Notes under the pieces: generated by a model
What the model saw: the letters and a program-made list of their open reading frames with translations, nothing else
What the model was told of the DNA's origin: nothing
The model's database searches: none
Shown here: positions 44,274 to 54,034 of the stretch, in pieces
Layout of the letters: each line of letters starts with the position of its first letter
Position numbering within the stretch: the first letter of the stretch is position 1
Assembly: GCF_026163685.1 (NCBI RefSeq)
Contig: NZ_JAOXSR010000005.1
Span: 186,001 to 250,000 of the forward strand
Origin: Oerskovia flava
GTDB lineage: Bacteria > Actinomycetota > Actinomycetes > Actinomycetales > Cellulomonadaceae
Direction of reading: 5' to 3'
Length of the DNA: 64,000 nt
Translations under genes and position numbers: made by a program

Positions 44274-45500
44274 ATGACCTCACCCTCCGGCGAGCCGACC
44301 ACCACGCCCGGCCGGGCACCCGCGGGCAGGCACCTCGAGCGGCTCCTGGGGGGCCCGGGTCGCGTGGCGGGGGTCGACGTCGCGCGCGGGATCGCCGTGC
44401 TCGGGATGTTCACCGCGCACGTGGGCTTCACCTCGGACGACCTCGGCGAGCTGTCCGGCTGGTTGTCGGTGTCGCACGGGCGGTCGTCGATCCTCTTCGC
44501 CCTCGTCGCGGGCGTCTCCCTCGCGCTCGTCTCGGGCCGTGAGAAGCCGCTCGTGGGCCTGCCCGCGCTGCAGGTCCGCACCCGCCTCCTCGTGCGCTCG
44601 GCGCTGCTGCTGGGTCTGGTGGCGCTGCTCGACCTGCTGGGCACGCGTGTCCTGCTCATCCTCGGCTTCTACGCCGCGTACTTCGTGCTGGCGCTTCCGT
44701 TCCTGCGGTGGTCACCGCGTCGGCTGCTCGGGCTCGCGGTCGCGCTGGGCGTCGTCGGGCCGCTCGTGACGTACTGGGGCGCCGAGGCGCTCGCCCGGTG
44801 GGGGCTGCGGCTGCCGCGCGACGGCTCGGGCGCGGTGACGGACTTCCTCGTCACGGGGCACTACCCGGCGGCGGTGTGGATGGCGTACGTGCTCGCCGGC
44901 ATGGCGATCGGCCGCTGCGACCTCACCTCGCCCGTGCTGCGCTCGGTCCTCCTCACGGGCGGCCTGACCCTCGGGGTGGCGTGCACCGCCCTGTCGACGG
45001 CGATCGTGGGCTCGCTGGGCGGGGCCGACGACATCGAGCTGCGGGCAGCGGGCGCCTCCAGCCTGGGCTCGCCCCGGTCGTGGTCGGACCCCTGGCCGAC
45101 GCCCGACTACCTCTGGCTCGCCGGCCCGCACACCGACACGAGCCTCGAGGTGTTCGGCTCCGGCGGGTTCGCGGTGGCGGTCCTGGGGCTGTGCCTGTTC
45201 GTCGGACGCCTCGGGTCACGGGTGCTCGCACCGGTCGCGGCCGTCGGCGCCATGGCCCTGACCGTGTACTCGCTGCAGATCGTCGTCATCTGGCGGTGGG
45301 GACCGCAGGCGCACGACCAGCTGACGAACACCCCGCTGCTGTGGCTGGTCGTCGCGTCGCTGGCGTTCGCCACCGTGTGGCGGTGGGCGCTGGGGCGCGG
45401 CCCGATCGAACGGCTCTTCGCAGAGGTCGCCGCCCGCGCGTCGTCGCTCGGCGGCGCCGAGCCCGCACCACGGGTGGGGAGCGGCACGGGCGCGTCGTAG
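44274..45500 (+). CDS. DUF418/DUF1624-like membrane protein
   Basis: A 408-residue membrane protein with about ten helices, beginning RVAGVDVARGIAVLGMFTAH, the signature of the heparan-alpha-glucosaminide N-acetyltransferase (DUF1624) and DUF418 group, followed by SHGRSSILFALVAGVSLAL. The DUF418-like C-terminal part reads LTVYSLQIVVIWRWG. Related proteins are predicted acyltransferases acting on cell-surface sugars; none has been defined from sequence alone. CACAAT stands 7 bases before the ATG. The next gene follows in 9 bases. Confidence 0.85.
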   Translation: MTSPSGEPTTTPGRAPAGRHLERLLGGPGRVAGVDVARGIAVLGMFTAHVGFTSDDLGELSGWLSVSHGRSSILFALVAGVSLALVSGREKPLVGLPALQVRTRLLVRSALLLGLVALLDLLGTRVLLILGFYAAYFVLALPFLRWSPRRLLGLAVALGVVGPLVTYWGAEALARWGLRLPRDGSGAVTDFLVTGHYPAAVWMAYVLAGMAIGRCDLTSPVLRSVLLTGGLTLGVACTALSTAIVGSLGGADDIELRAAGASSLGSPRSWSDPWPTPDYLWLAGPHTDTSLEVFGSGGFAVAVLGLCLFVGRLGSRVLAPVAAVGAMALTVYSLQIVVIWRWGPQAHDQLTNTPLLWLVVASLAFATVWRWALGRGPIERLFAEVAARASSLGGAEPAPRVGSGTGAS

Positions 45501-45509
45501 GGTCGGCCC

Positions 45510-46550
45510 ATGACGACGAACGCCCCGTCCGGCTCCTCCTCCACCACGACCTCCGGCCAGCCCGCGGACACGTCCCCCGCGCTGCGCCGGCTCGGTCGCT
45601 CCGGCCTGGCGGTCTCCGCCGTCGGCCTCGGGTGCAACAACCTGGGCCGGTCGAAGACCGCGACCGAGACCCTCGAGGGCACCCGCGCGCTCATCGACGC
45701 CGCGATCGAGGCCGGGGTGACGTTCTTCGACACCGCCGACGCGTACGGCGCCCGCCCGGGCCTGTCGGAGGAGCTCCTCGGCCAGGCGCTGGAAGGGCGG
45801 CGCGACGACGTCGTGGTGGCGACGAAGTTCGGGATGCCGATGCGGGGGGCCAACGGCGCGGACTTCCGGGCGCGCGGGTCCCGGCGCTACGTCGTGCGCG
45901 CGGTCGAGAGCTCGCTGCGCCGGCTGCGGACCGAGTGGATCGACCTGTACCAGTACCACACGCCCGACGGACTGACCCCGGTCGACGAGACGCTCTCGGC
46001 GCTCGACGACCTGGTGCGCTCGGGCAAGGTCCGCTACGTCGGGCACTCGAACCGTGCGGGCTGGCAGATCGCCGACGCCGAGCACACCGCACGCGCGCAC
46101 GGCAGCGTGCGGTTCGTCTCGGCGCAGAACCAGTACAACCTCATCGACCGGGCGGCCGAGCTCGAGGTCCTGCCCGCCGCGCAGGCCTACGACCTGGGTG
46201 TCCTGCCGTACTTCCCGCTCGCGAACGGTCTGCTGACGGGCAAGTACGCGCACGGCGCGCGGCCCGACGACGGCCGGCTCGTCACGTCCAAGCCGCACCT
46301 CCTCGACACCGCGCCCTGGGAGGCGCTCGCCCGCCTGCACGCGTTCTGCGAGGTCCGGGAGATCACCGAGCTGCAGGTCGCGTTCGGGTGGCTCCTGGCC
46401 CAGCCCCAGGTCTCCAGCGTCATCGCGGGCGCGACGAAGCCCGAGCAGGTGCGGCAGAACGCGGCCGCCGCCGCGTGGGTGCCCTCCGCGCAGGACCTCG
46501 CCGAGCTCGACGACATCTTCCCGCCAGCCAGCAAGATCGCCCCGTTCTGA
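45510..46550 (+). CDS. Aldo/keto reductase
   Basis: A 346-residue NADPH-dependent TIM-barrel reductase of the YghZ/AKR11-like type. The catalytic tetrad can be read: Asp and Tyr in FFDTADAYGARPGLSEELLG, Lys in VVATKFGMP, His in YQYHTPDG. NQYNLIDR and AGATKPEQVRQN, typical of the family, follow. It reduces aldehydes or ketones of unknown identity in the cytosol. TAGGGT, whose TAG is also the stop of the preceding gene, lies 6 bases before the ATG, so the gene may have its own leaderless transcript. Confidence 0.93.
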   Translation: MTTNAPSGSSSTTTSGQPADTSPALRRLGRSGLAVSAVGLGCNNLGRSKTATETLEGTRALIDAAIEAGVTFFDTADAYGARPGLSEELLGQALEGRRDDVVVATKFGMPMRGANGADFRARGSRRYVVRAVESSLRRLRTEWIDLYQYHTPDGLTPVDETLSALDDLVRSGKVRYVGHSNRAGWQIADAEHTARAHGSVRFVSAQNQYNLIDRAAELEVLPAAQAYDLGVLPYFPLANGLLTGKYAHGARPDDGRLVTSKPHLLDTAPWEALARLHAFCEVREITELQVAFGWLLAQPQVSSVIAGATKPEQVRQNAAAAAWVPSAQDLAELDDIFPPASKIAPF

Positions 46551-46682
46551 CCCGCCCCCTCCCCCTCTCCCTCCCACCACGCTTCCGCCGAGCATGCGGT
46601 GGGCGACCGCTCCCGGACGCTGACGGTCGCCGAGCGCATGGTCGGCGGGCGGCATCGGCATGGTGAGGCCTACCGTGGTGCC

Positions 46683-47078
46683 ATGGCCACGTGGGACGAC
46701 GTCGGACGGGCAGCGCTCGTGCTCCCGGGCGCCTCGCAGAAGGCTCCGCACGAGTGGGCCGTGCACGGCAAGGTCTTCGTCTGGGAGCGACCGCTGCGGC
46801 GCCGCGACCTCGACGAGCTCGGTGCCGCCGCACCCGACGGCCCGGTCGTCGCGTTCTACGTCGCCGACGAAGGGGAGAAGCTCGCCCTCGTCGGCGACGA
46901 CTCCGGGGTCTTCTTCACCACGACACACTTCGTCGGCTACCCCGTGGTCCTCGCCCGCCTCGACGACCTCCCCGTCCCCGAGCTCGGCGACCTCGTGCGG
47001 GACGGCTGGCTCGCCCGTGCGCCGACGCGGCTCGCAGCGACCTACCTCGCCGCGACGGACGGTCCACAGACCGAGTAG
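46683..47078 (+). CDS. MmcQ/YjbR family protein
   Basis: A 131-residue protein of the YjbR/MmcQ fold (double-wing DNA-binding motif shared with DUF419). Segments such as VLPGASQKAPHEWAVHGKVF and VGDDSGVFFTTTHFVGYP match, with a final helical part WLARAPTRLAATYLA. The family's function is unsettled; it may bind DNA or a nucleotide. TACCGT stands 6 bases before the ATG, so it is likely leaderless. It follows the aldo/keto reductase at a distance of 132 bases. Confidence 0.87.
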   Translation: MATWDDVGRAALVLPGASQKAPHEWAVHGKVFVWERPLRRRDLDELGAAAPDGPVVAFYVADEGEKLALVGDDSGVFFTTTHFVGYPVVLARLDDLPVPELGDLVRDGWLARAPTRLAATYLAATDGPQTE

Positions 47079-47135
47079 CGCTGGTCGATACCGCTGGTCA
47101 ACGCCTCGTCCGCGGGCGGGACCTACCCTGGAGGG

Positions 47136-48128
47136 GTGCCCCTGACCACCGCTCCCCTCGACGCGCCGACGTCCGGACCACCCGGACTCACCCCGCGCGC
47201 CGCCGACCGGACCGCCGACGCCGTCCTTCCCGCCGGCCGCTGGCAGGCGGTGGCCGCTGCCCACGCGGCGCGGGCGGACGAGCGCACCGCCGGGTGGCGT
47301 GAGCGCAAGGCGCGTGGGGCGACGCACGCCATCGAGGACTTCCTCTTCACCTACTACCCCACCCGCCCGGCGCAGCTGCGCCGCTGGCACCCCGGCCCGG
47401 GGGTCGTGCTGGCGCCTCCGCCACCGGGACGGCCTGACGACCAGCACACCGCGTACGCCGAGCGCGCGGCCTGGCGGTGGACCGCGAGCACGCCGCACGG
47501 CATCACCCTCGACACGCGCGCGTTCCTCGCCGACCGCGGCGAGACGGTCGACTACGTCCTGGACCTGCTCGAGCGCACGGCGGGCCGGCCGGCACAGTTC
47601 GGGTGCTTCGGGCTGCACGAGTGGGCGATGGTCTACCGCGACCGGGAGCACGGCCGTGACCAGCGCCACCCGCTGCCGCTGCGGCTCGGCCACGCGGGCA
47701 CCGACGAGGTCGTCGACTCCCACCCGGTGCGCTGCACGCACTTCGACGCGTTCCGCTTCTTCACCCCGCAGGCGACCGGTCTCAACCGGCTGCAGCCGAC
47801 GCGTGCGACCCAGCCCGAGCTCGAGCAGCCGGGCTGCCTGCACGCCACGATGGACCTGTACAAGTGGGCGCTCAAGCTCTCCCCCGCAGTCCCGGGCGAC
47901 CTCCTGCTGGACTGCTTCGACCTGGCGCGCGACGTGCGGGTGGTCGACATGCAGGCGAGCCCCTACGACGTCTCAGCGTACGGGCTCGCCCCGATCGCGA
48001 TCGAGACGGCCGAGGGCAAGACCGCGTACGTCCGCGCGCAGCGCGAGTTCACCGACCGGGGGGCGGTCCTGCGCAGCCGGCTCGGCGCCGTGTGCTCGGC
48101 GCTCGTCGCACGACGCACCGCCCTGTGA
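47136..48128 (+). CDS. Actinobacterial conserved protein often labelled 3-methyladenine DNA glycosylase
   Basis: A 330-residue protein, widespread in actinobacteria and often annotated as a 3-methyladenine DNA glycosylase, although I see no helix-hairpin-helix or other glycosylase motif in it. Conserved segments are EDFLFTYYPTRPAQLRRWHP, GCFGLHEWAMVYR, RCTHFDAFRFFTPQA and CLHATMDLYKWALKLSP. It is rich in Trp, His and Asp. A role is unknown. TACCCT sits 6 bases before the GTG. The aminoglycoside phosphotransferase gene begins inside its stop codon (GTGA overlap), so the two are co-translated. Confidence 0.7.
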   Translation: MPLTTAPLDAPTSGPPGLTPRAADRTADAVLPAGRWQAVAAAHAARADERTAGWRERKARGATHAIEDFLFTYYPTRPAQLRRWHPGPGVVLAPPPPGRPDDQHTAYAERAAWRWTASTPHGITLDTRAFLADRGETVDYVLDLLERTAGRPAQFGCFGLHEWAMVYRDREHGRDQRHPLPLRLGHAGTDEVVDSHPVRCTHFDAFRFFTPQATGLNRLQPTRATQPELEQPGCLHATMDLYKWALKLSPAVPGDLLLDCFDLARDVRVVDMQASPYDVSAYGLAPIAIETAEGKTAYVRAQREFTDRGAVLRSRLGAVCSALVARRTAL

Positions 48129-48950
48129 GCAGGGTGCCGCTGGCGGCGATCCCGACCGGTCACGTCCCGGTACCCGACGCCGTGGCGTCGCTCGCGGGCG
48201 ACGGGCACGTGACCCCCGTGTGGCGCAACGAGCTCGGCGGGCTGACGTTCCGCGTCGAACCCGCGGCATCCGACGGGTCCGGCCCGACGCGGTACGTGAA
48301 GTGGGTCCCGGCGGGCACCCCCGAGATCGACCTGCGCGCGGAGGCCGGGCGCCTCGCCTGGGCGGGCGAGCACGTGCGCGTCCCGCGCGTCCTCGACGTG
48401 GGCGGCGACCCGGACGCGACCTGGCTGGTCACCGCCGCGATCGAGGCGCGCTCCGCCGTCGACCCGCGCTGGGTGGCCGACCCTGCCACCGCCGCGGCCG
48501 CCGTCGGGCAGGGCCTGCGCGTGCTGCACGACGCCGCACCCGCCGACGCCTGCCCGTACACCTGGAGCGCCGAGGACCGCGCCGCCCGGGCGCGCGCGGC
48601 GTGCCGCCGGCGACGGCGGCCCCGAGCGCTGGTCCGACGAGCACGCACGGCTGGGTGCCGACGAGGCGTATGCCCGGATCGGTGACCCGCCACCCGTCGA
48701 CCGCCTCGTGGTGTGCCACGGGGACGCCTGCGTCCCCAACACGCTGCTGCACGACGACGGCACGTTCGCCGCGCACGTGGACCTGGGCTCGCTCGGGGTC
48801 GCCGACCGGTGGGCCGATCTCGCCGTGGCCGCCTGGAGCACCGAGTGGAACTACGGGCCCGGGTACGACGGGATCGTCTACGCCGCCTACGGCGTCGCGC
48901 CGGACCCCGAGCGGATCGCGTACTACCGGCTGCTGTGGGACCTCGGCTGA
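48125..48950 (+). pseudogene. Aminoglycoside 3'-phosphotransferase-like gene, broken by a frameshift
   Basis: GTG 48125 overlaps the preceding stop. The frame reads an APH-like N-lobe: VTPVWRNELGGLTFRVEP, RYVKWVPAGTPEIDLRAEA, EHVRVPRVLDVGG. Near 48590-48605, in a GC run (GGGCGCGCGCGGCGTGCC), the frame fails; a shift of +1 restores GGPERWSDEHARLGADEAYA and then the catalytic Brenner motif VCHGDACVPNTLL and VDLGSLGVADRWADLA, ending WDLG at 48950. The two halves together would be an intact kinase of about 274 residues. The catalytic half is lost without the shift. A sequencing error in this GC run, true decay or programmed frameshifting are possible. Confidence 0.8.
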
Positions 48951-48981
48951 GGCGAGTGCGCCTCGCCGAGGTCCCGCCGCG

Positions 48982-50430
48982 TCAGACAGGCGTGCGCGCG
49001 TCCTCCGCCTGCGGCGCCCACACGTCGCCCGGCAGCTCGCCGGGCAGGTAGGGGTTGCCGCTCCCGACGAAGCGGTCGTCGCGCCCCTCCTTGCGCATGA
49101 CCTCGAAGTCCTTCAGCGCACCGAAGGCCCAGCGGCCCAGGAGCATGATCGCGACGAGGTTGACCATCGCCATGCCCGCCATCGCCACGTCCGCGAGCGC
49201 CCACACCGCGTTGAGCTCGAGCAGGGACCCGATCCCGACCGCCGCGAGGACGAGGGTGCGCAGCGCGGTCAGCGCACGCCCCCGGATGCCGAGGTAGGCG
49301 AGGTTGACGTCGGCGTACGAGTAGTTGCCGAGGATGGACGAGAACGCGAACACGAAGATCAGGAGCGTCATGGGCAGGGTCGTCCATGTGCCGAGCTGTG
49401 CCGAGACGGACGCGAGGGTTAGCGCCGCGCCCTCGGCGACCGGCTCGACCCCCGGCTCGTAGACGCCGGAGATGAGCACGATGAACGCGGTCGCGGAGCA
49501 CACGAGCATCGTGTCGACGAACACGCCGATGGACTGGATGAGTCCCTGCTTGGCGGGGTGGGAGGTCGTCGCGGTCGCGGCGATGTTCGGGGCGCTGCCC
49601 ATGCCGGCCTCGTTGGAGAACAGGCCGCGCTTCACACCGTTGAGCATCGCGGCGAGGATGCCGCCCGTCGTGCCGGCGAGCGCCTCGTCGAGGCCGAACG
49701 CGCCGGCGAAGATCTGGCCGATCACGGTGGGGATCTCGCCGACGTTGAGCGCGATGACGACGAGCGCGAGGAGGATGTACAGGCCCGCCATGACGGGCAG
49801 GATGATCTCGGCGACCTTCGCGACCCGGCGCACGCCGCCGTAGAGCACGGGTGCCGCGAGGATCATGAGGAAGACCGCCATCCACCCCTGGTTGACCGAG
49901 TACGACGTCGAGAACGTCGTGGCGATCGTGTTGGCCTGCACCATGTTGAACGCGAAGCCGAAGGCGAAGATCAGCAGGAGGGCGAAGACGACGCCCCAGC
50001 GACGCGATCCCAGGCCGCGCTGGATGTAGTAGGCGGGCCCGCCGCGGTAGGAGCCGTCCGCCGCGCGGACCTTGAACATCTGCGCGAGCGTCGCCTCGAT
50101 GAAGGCCGTCGCCATCCCGACCGCGGCCACGACCCACATCCAGAAGATCGCGCCGGGCCCGCCCAGGACGAGCGCGATCGCGACACCCGCGATGTTGCCC
50201 GTGCCGACGCGCGACGCGAGCCCGACGCAGAAGGCCTGGAAGGAGGAGATCCCCTCCCCCGCGCCGGAGCGGGAGCTGCCGACCGCCTTGATCATGGCCG
50301 GGAACATCCGGACCTGCACGAACCGCGAGCGGATCGTGAAGTACAGGCCCGCGCCGATCAGGAGGTAGACGAGCACGTAGGTGTAGAGGCCGTCGCTCAG
50401 CCAGTTGATCGCGTCCTCGATGGGTCCCAT
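48982..50430 (-). CDS. Sodium:alanine/glycine symporter (AGCS family)
   Basis: A 482-residue sodium-coupled amino-acid carrier with about eleven helices. Signatures: SSFQAFCVGLASRVGTGNIAGVA (the AGCS signature with the sodium and substrate loop), FIEATLAQMFKVR, GGPAYYIQRGLG, and a C-terminal hydrophilic tail. It imports D- or L-alanine or glycine. The start has GAAGGAGCC upstream. It converges with the broken phosphotransferase gene and is divergent from the helicase gene. Confidence 0.93.
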   Translation of the reverse strand: MGPIEDAINWLSDGLYTYVLVYLLIGAGLYFTIRSRFVQVRMFPAMIKAVGSSRSGAGEGISSFQAFCVGLASRVGTGNIAGVAIALVLGGPGAIFWMWVVAAVGMATAFIEATLAQMFKVRAADGSYRGGPAYYIQRGLGSRRWGVVFALLLIFAFGFAFNMVQANTIATTFSTSYSVNQGWMAVFLMILAAPVLYGGVRRVAKVAEIILPVMAGLYILLALVVIALNVGEIPTVIGQIFAGAFGLDEALAGTTGGILAAMLNGVKRGLFSNEAGMGSAPNIAATATTSHPAKQGLIQSIGVFVDTMLVCSATAFIVLISGVYEPGVEPVAEGAALTLASVSAQLGTWTTLPMTLLIFVFAFSSILGNYSYADVNLAYLGIRGRALTALRTLVLAAVGIGSLLELNAVWALADVAMAGMAMVNLVAIMLLGRWAFGALKDFEVMRKEGRDDRFVGSGNPYLPGELPGDVWAPQAEDARTPV

Positions 50431-50546
50431 CGCCGGCTCCTTCGTCGCGCCCTCGTGCTGTCGCCGTCGCCGGCCTTGAAGGAGAACGTAGAGGAGCCGG
50501 CCGGGTACCGCCAGGCCGGAAGCCGGACCTGGGATGATGGACCGTG

Positions 50547-53201
50547 ATGAGCACCACGACCGGGACCGCCGCCTCCCTCCTCGCCCACGTCCCCGCGCCG
50601 ACGGGTTCCGACCCCGACCCCGACGCCCTCTACGAGGGGTTCTCGACGTGGGCCACCGAGCAGGGTCTCGAGCTCTACCCGCACCAGAGCGAGGCCGTCA
50701 TCGAGCTCGTCACGGGCTCGCACGTGATCCTCTCGACGCCGACGGGGTCGGGCAAGTCGCTGGTGGCGATCGGTGCGCAGTTCGCGGCGCTCGCCGCCCA
50801 CCGCGCCGGCCGCGGGGGGCGGACGTACTACACGGCGCCGCTCAAGGCGCTCGTGAGCGAGAAGTTCTTCGCGCTCGTGGCCGCGTTCGGCTCGAAGAAC
50901 GTCGGCATGATGACGGGCGACTCCGCGGTGAACCCGGACGCCCCGATCATCTGCTGCACGGCCGAGATCCTCGCGAACATCGCGCTGCGCGACGGCGGCA
51001 CCCGGGCCGGTGAGGACGCCGTCGCCCAGGTGGTCATGGACGAGTTCCACTTCTACGCCGACCCGCAGCGCGGCTGGGCGTGGCAGGTGCCGCTCCTGGA
51101 GCTGCCGAACACCCAGTTCCTGCTGATGTCCGCGACCCTCGGCGACACGACGATGTTCGAGGAGGACCTCGAGCGGCGCAGCGGCCGGCCCGTCGCGGTG
51201 GTGAGCAGCGCGCAGCGGCCGGTGCCGCTGCACTTCAGCTACGTCGTCGAACCGCTCACGGAGGTCATCGAGGAGCTGGTCACGACGCACCGCGCCCCGG
51301 TGTACGTCGTGCACTTCACGCAGAAGGACGCCGTCGAGCGGGCGCAGGCGATGCTGAGCATGAACGTCGCGACGCGCGCCGAGAAGGACGCGATCGTCGC
51401 TGAGCTGGGCGACTTCCACTTCGGCACGGGCTTCGGCAAGACGCTCAGCAAGTTCCTTCGCCACGGGGTCGGCGTGCACCACGCGGGCATGCTGCCCAAG
51501 TACCGCCGCGTCGTCGAGCGCCTCACCCAGGCCGGTCTGCTCAAGGTGGTCTGCGGGACGGACACCCTCGGTGTGGGGATCAACGTCCCGATCCGCACAG
51601 TCCTGCTCACGAGCCTCGTGAAGTACGACGGCGAGCGCATGCGCCACCTCACGGCGCGCGAGTTCCACCAGATCTCCGGCCGGGCCGGGCGCGCGGGGTA
51701 CGACACCGTCGGCGAGGTCCTCGTCATGGCGCCCGAGCACGTCATCGAGAACCGCAAGCAGCTCGCCAAGGCGGGCGACGACCCGAAGAAGCTCAAGAAG
51801 ATCGTCCGCAAGAAGGCGCCGCAGGGCTCGGTCAACTGGACGGACGCCACGTACGAGCGCCTGCGCGACGCCGACCCCGAGCCGCTGACGAGCCACTTCA
51901 CCGTGAACCACGCCATGGTCCTCAACGTCCTCGCCCGCTCGGGGCGCGGCGAGGACCCCGTCGCGGCGATGCGCCACCTGCTCACCGCGAACCACGACAC
52001 CGACGGCCAGCGCGAGCAGCACGTGCGCCAGGTCTTCCGGATCTACCGGTCGCTGCGCATCGCCGGGATCGTGGAGAAGACCCGCGAGGCCGACCCTGCC
52101 GCACCCGGCGGCTTCCGTCCGGGGGTGCGCCTGACCGTGGACCTCCCCCGCGACTTCGCGCTCAACCAGCCGCTGTCGCCGTTCGCCCTGGCCGCCCTCG
52201 ACCTGCTGGACGTCGAGAGCGCGACGCACGCGACCGACGTCGTCTCCGTCATCGAGGCCACCCTCTCCGACCCGCGCCAGGTCCTCATGGCCCAGCAGAA
52301 CAAGGCCCGCGGCGAGGCCGTCGCCGCGATGAAGGCCGAGGGGTACGAGTACGAGGAGCGGATGGAGGTGCTGGAGGGCGTCACGTGGCCGCGGCCGCTC
52401 GCCGACGTGCTCGAACCCGCGTTCGTGCTCTACAAGCGCACGAACCCGTGGGTCGCGGACGCCGAGCTCTCCCCCAAGTCCGTCGTCCGGGACATGGTCG
52501 AGCGGGCCATGACATTCTCCGAGTTCGTCTCGGTCTACGGGCTCGAGCGGACCGAGGGCGTCGTCCTGCGCTACCTCGCCGACGCATACCGGGCGATGCG
52601 GCAGACCGTCTCCGAGGAGCACCGCACCGAGGAGGTCCACGAGATCACCGAGTGGCTGGGCGAGCTGGTGCGCGGGACCGACTCGTCGCTGCTGGACGAG
52701 TGGGAGCGCCTGGCGCACCCGGTCGACGACGACGCGGACGACGAGACCGGCGACGGGCCGCTGTCGGGCGCGGGCGCCGAGGCGCCCGTCCGGCCTGTCA
52801 CCGGCAACCCGCGCTCCTTCCGCCGCCTCGTGCGCAACGCCCTGTTCCGGCGTGTCGAGCTCGCCGCGCGGGAGGACTACGCGGCCCTCGCCGCGCTCGA
52901 CGGCGCGGCCGGCTGGGACGCCGACGCGTGGGGCGACGCGCTCGACCCGCTGTTCGACGCCCAGGGCGACGACGCGATCGGCATCGGGCCCGACGCCCGC
53001 TCGTCCGCGCTCGTGCAGGTCGTCGAGTCCGGCACGGCGCCGGGCGGGCACGAGGTCGCGCCCGGCACCTGGTTCGTCCGGCAGGTGCTCGACGACCCGG
53101 CCGGCGACCACGACTGGGCCATCACCGCCGTCGTCGACCTGGCGGCGAGCGACGAGGCCGGGGCGGCCGTCGTCACGGTGGTCGGCGTCGGGCCGATGTG
53201 A
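50547..53201 (+). CDS. DEAD/DEAH-box helicase with C-terminal DUF3516
   Basis: An 884-residue Ski2-like helicase of actinobacteria. Walker A TPTGSGKS (about 64-71), VVMDEFHFYADPQRGWAW with the DEFH box, LLMSATLGDTTM (motif III), HFTQKDAVERAQAML, HHAGMLPKYRRVVERL and QISGRAGRAGYDTVG (motif VI) are in normal order. The C-terminal third is the DUF3516 domain, unique to this group. It likely unwinds RNA or structured DNA; function undefined. ATG 50547 follows an in-frame GTG 50544 directly, either may be used. Confidence 0.92.
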   Translation: MSTTTGTAASLLAHVPAPTGSDPDPDALYEGFSTWATEQGLELYPHQSEAVIELVTGSHVILSTPTGSGKSLVAIGAQFAALAAHRAGRGGRTYYTAPLKALVSEKFFALVAAFGSKNVGMMTGDSAVNPDAPIICCTAEILANIALRDGGTRAGEDAVAQVVMDEFHFYADPQRGWAWQVPLLELPNTQFLLMSATLGDTTMFEEDLERRSGRPVAVVSSAQRPVPLHFSYVVEPLTEVIEELVTTHRAPVYVVHFTQKDAVERAQAMLSMNVATRAEKDAIVAELGDFHFGTGFGKTLSKFLRHGVGVHHAGMLPKYRRVVERLTQAGLLKVVCGTDTLGVGINVPIRTVLLTSLVKYDGERMRHLTAREFHQISGRAGRAGYDTVGEVLVMAPEHVIENRKQLAKAGDDPKKLKKIVRKKAPQGSVNWTDATYERLRDADPEPLTSHFTVNHAMVLNVLARSGRGEDPVAAMRHLLTANHDTDGQREQHVRQVFRIYRSLRIAGIVEKTREADPAAPGGFRPGVRLTVDLPRDFALNQPLSPFALAALDLLDVESATHATDVVSVIEATLSDPRQVLMAQQNKARGEAVAAMKAEGYEYEERMEVLEGVTWPRPLADVLEPAFVLYKRTNPWVADAELSPKSVVRDMVERAMTFSEFVSVYGLERTEGVVLRYLADAYRAMRQTVSEEHRTEEVHEITEWLGELVRGTDSSLLDEWERLAHPVDDDADDETGDGPLSGAGAEAPVRPVTGNPRSFRRLVRNALFRRVELAAREDYAALAALDGAAGWDADAWGDALDPLFDAQGDDAIGIGPDARSSALVQVVESGTAPGGHEVAPGTWFVRQVLDDPAGDHDWAITAVVDLAASDEAGAAVVTVVGVGPM

Positions 53202-53244
53202 CGGTGCGTGCCAGGTGACACGTCCCCTTCGGTGAGCGTCCTCG

Positions 53245-53976
53245 TCACAGCCCCGTGAGGCCGCGCACCAGGGTCGCGGTGCCGCCGACGTAGGCGAGGA
53301 CGACGAGCACGGTGCGCATCGTGCGGACGGACAGGTACGGCGCGAGGCGGTCGCCCGCGACGATCCCGACCAGGCAGGCGGCGCCCAGCAGCACCCACAC
53401 CGTCGTCGGCAGGGACGGGAGCGCGGCGGGAGTCAGGAGCAGCTTGGCGACCACCGACGCGGACGCGACCGTGACGAAGTACGGCTGGATCGTCGCCGCG
53501 AACGAGCGCGGGTCCCACCGGGACGCGACCGCGTACACCGCGACGGCCGGTCCGCCGGTCCCCGCGGCGACGCTCATCGCGCCGCTCAGGAGACCGGCGG
53601 TGATGCCGGCCCCGGGCCCCTGCGCGCTCGGCGCCCGGCCGGCGAGCAGCGAGACAGTCATCCCGAGGACCACCAGCGCGCCGACGACGACCTCCGTCCC
53701 CGCGGTCGGCAGCTCGTCGAGGACGAGTGCCCCGAGCGCAACCCCGACCAGGGCCGGCGGCGCGAGGAGCGCGTAGCGCCGCCAGTCGATCCCGCGGCGC
53801 AACCGCCAGCAGATGACGAGCGAGCTGAGCGCGCCGCAGACGTTGACGAGCAGGACCCCCGGCAGCGGGCCGAGGAGGAGCACGACGAAGGGTCCGACGA
53901 CGAGCGCGAAGCCCATGCCCGTGAGGCGTTGCAGGGCGGCGCCGAGCAGGACGAGGGCGAGCAGCAGGATGACCAT
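53245..53976 (-). CDS. Sulfite exporter TauE/SafE family membrane protein
   Basis: A 243-residue membrane protein with seven or eight helices: LQRLTGMGFALVVGPFVVLL at the start, AGLLSGAMSVAAGTGGPAVA in the middle and GDRLAPYLSVRTMRTVLVVL near the end, the pattern of TauE/SafE anion or sulfite/sulfonate exporters. ATG 53976 starts directly at the first helix; the longer in-frame piece upstream lies antisense to the ybaK start and has no membrane helix. It shares a 58-base divergent spacer with ybaK. Confidence 0.88.
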   Translation of the reverse strand: MVILLLALVLLGAALQRLTGMGFALVVGPFVVLLLGPLPGVLLVNVCGALSSLVICWRLRRGIDWRRYALLAPPALVGVALGALVLDELPTAGTEVVVGALVVLGMTVSLLAGRAPSAQGPGAGITAGLLSGAMSVAAGTGGPAVAVYAVASRWDPRSFAATIQPYFVTVASASVVAKLLLTPAALPSLPTTVWVLLGAACLVGIVAGDRLAPYLSVRTMRTVLVVLAYVGGTATLVRGLTGL

Positions 53977-54034
53977 GGCCCCACCACGGTAGGCGAGCCA
54001 CCGCCCCGCGCCCGCCGTGCGGCACAATCGCCTC

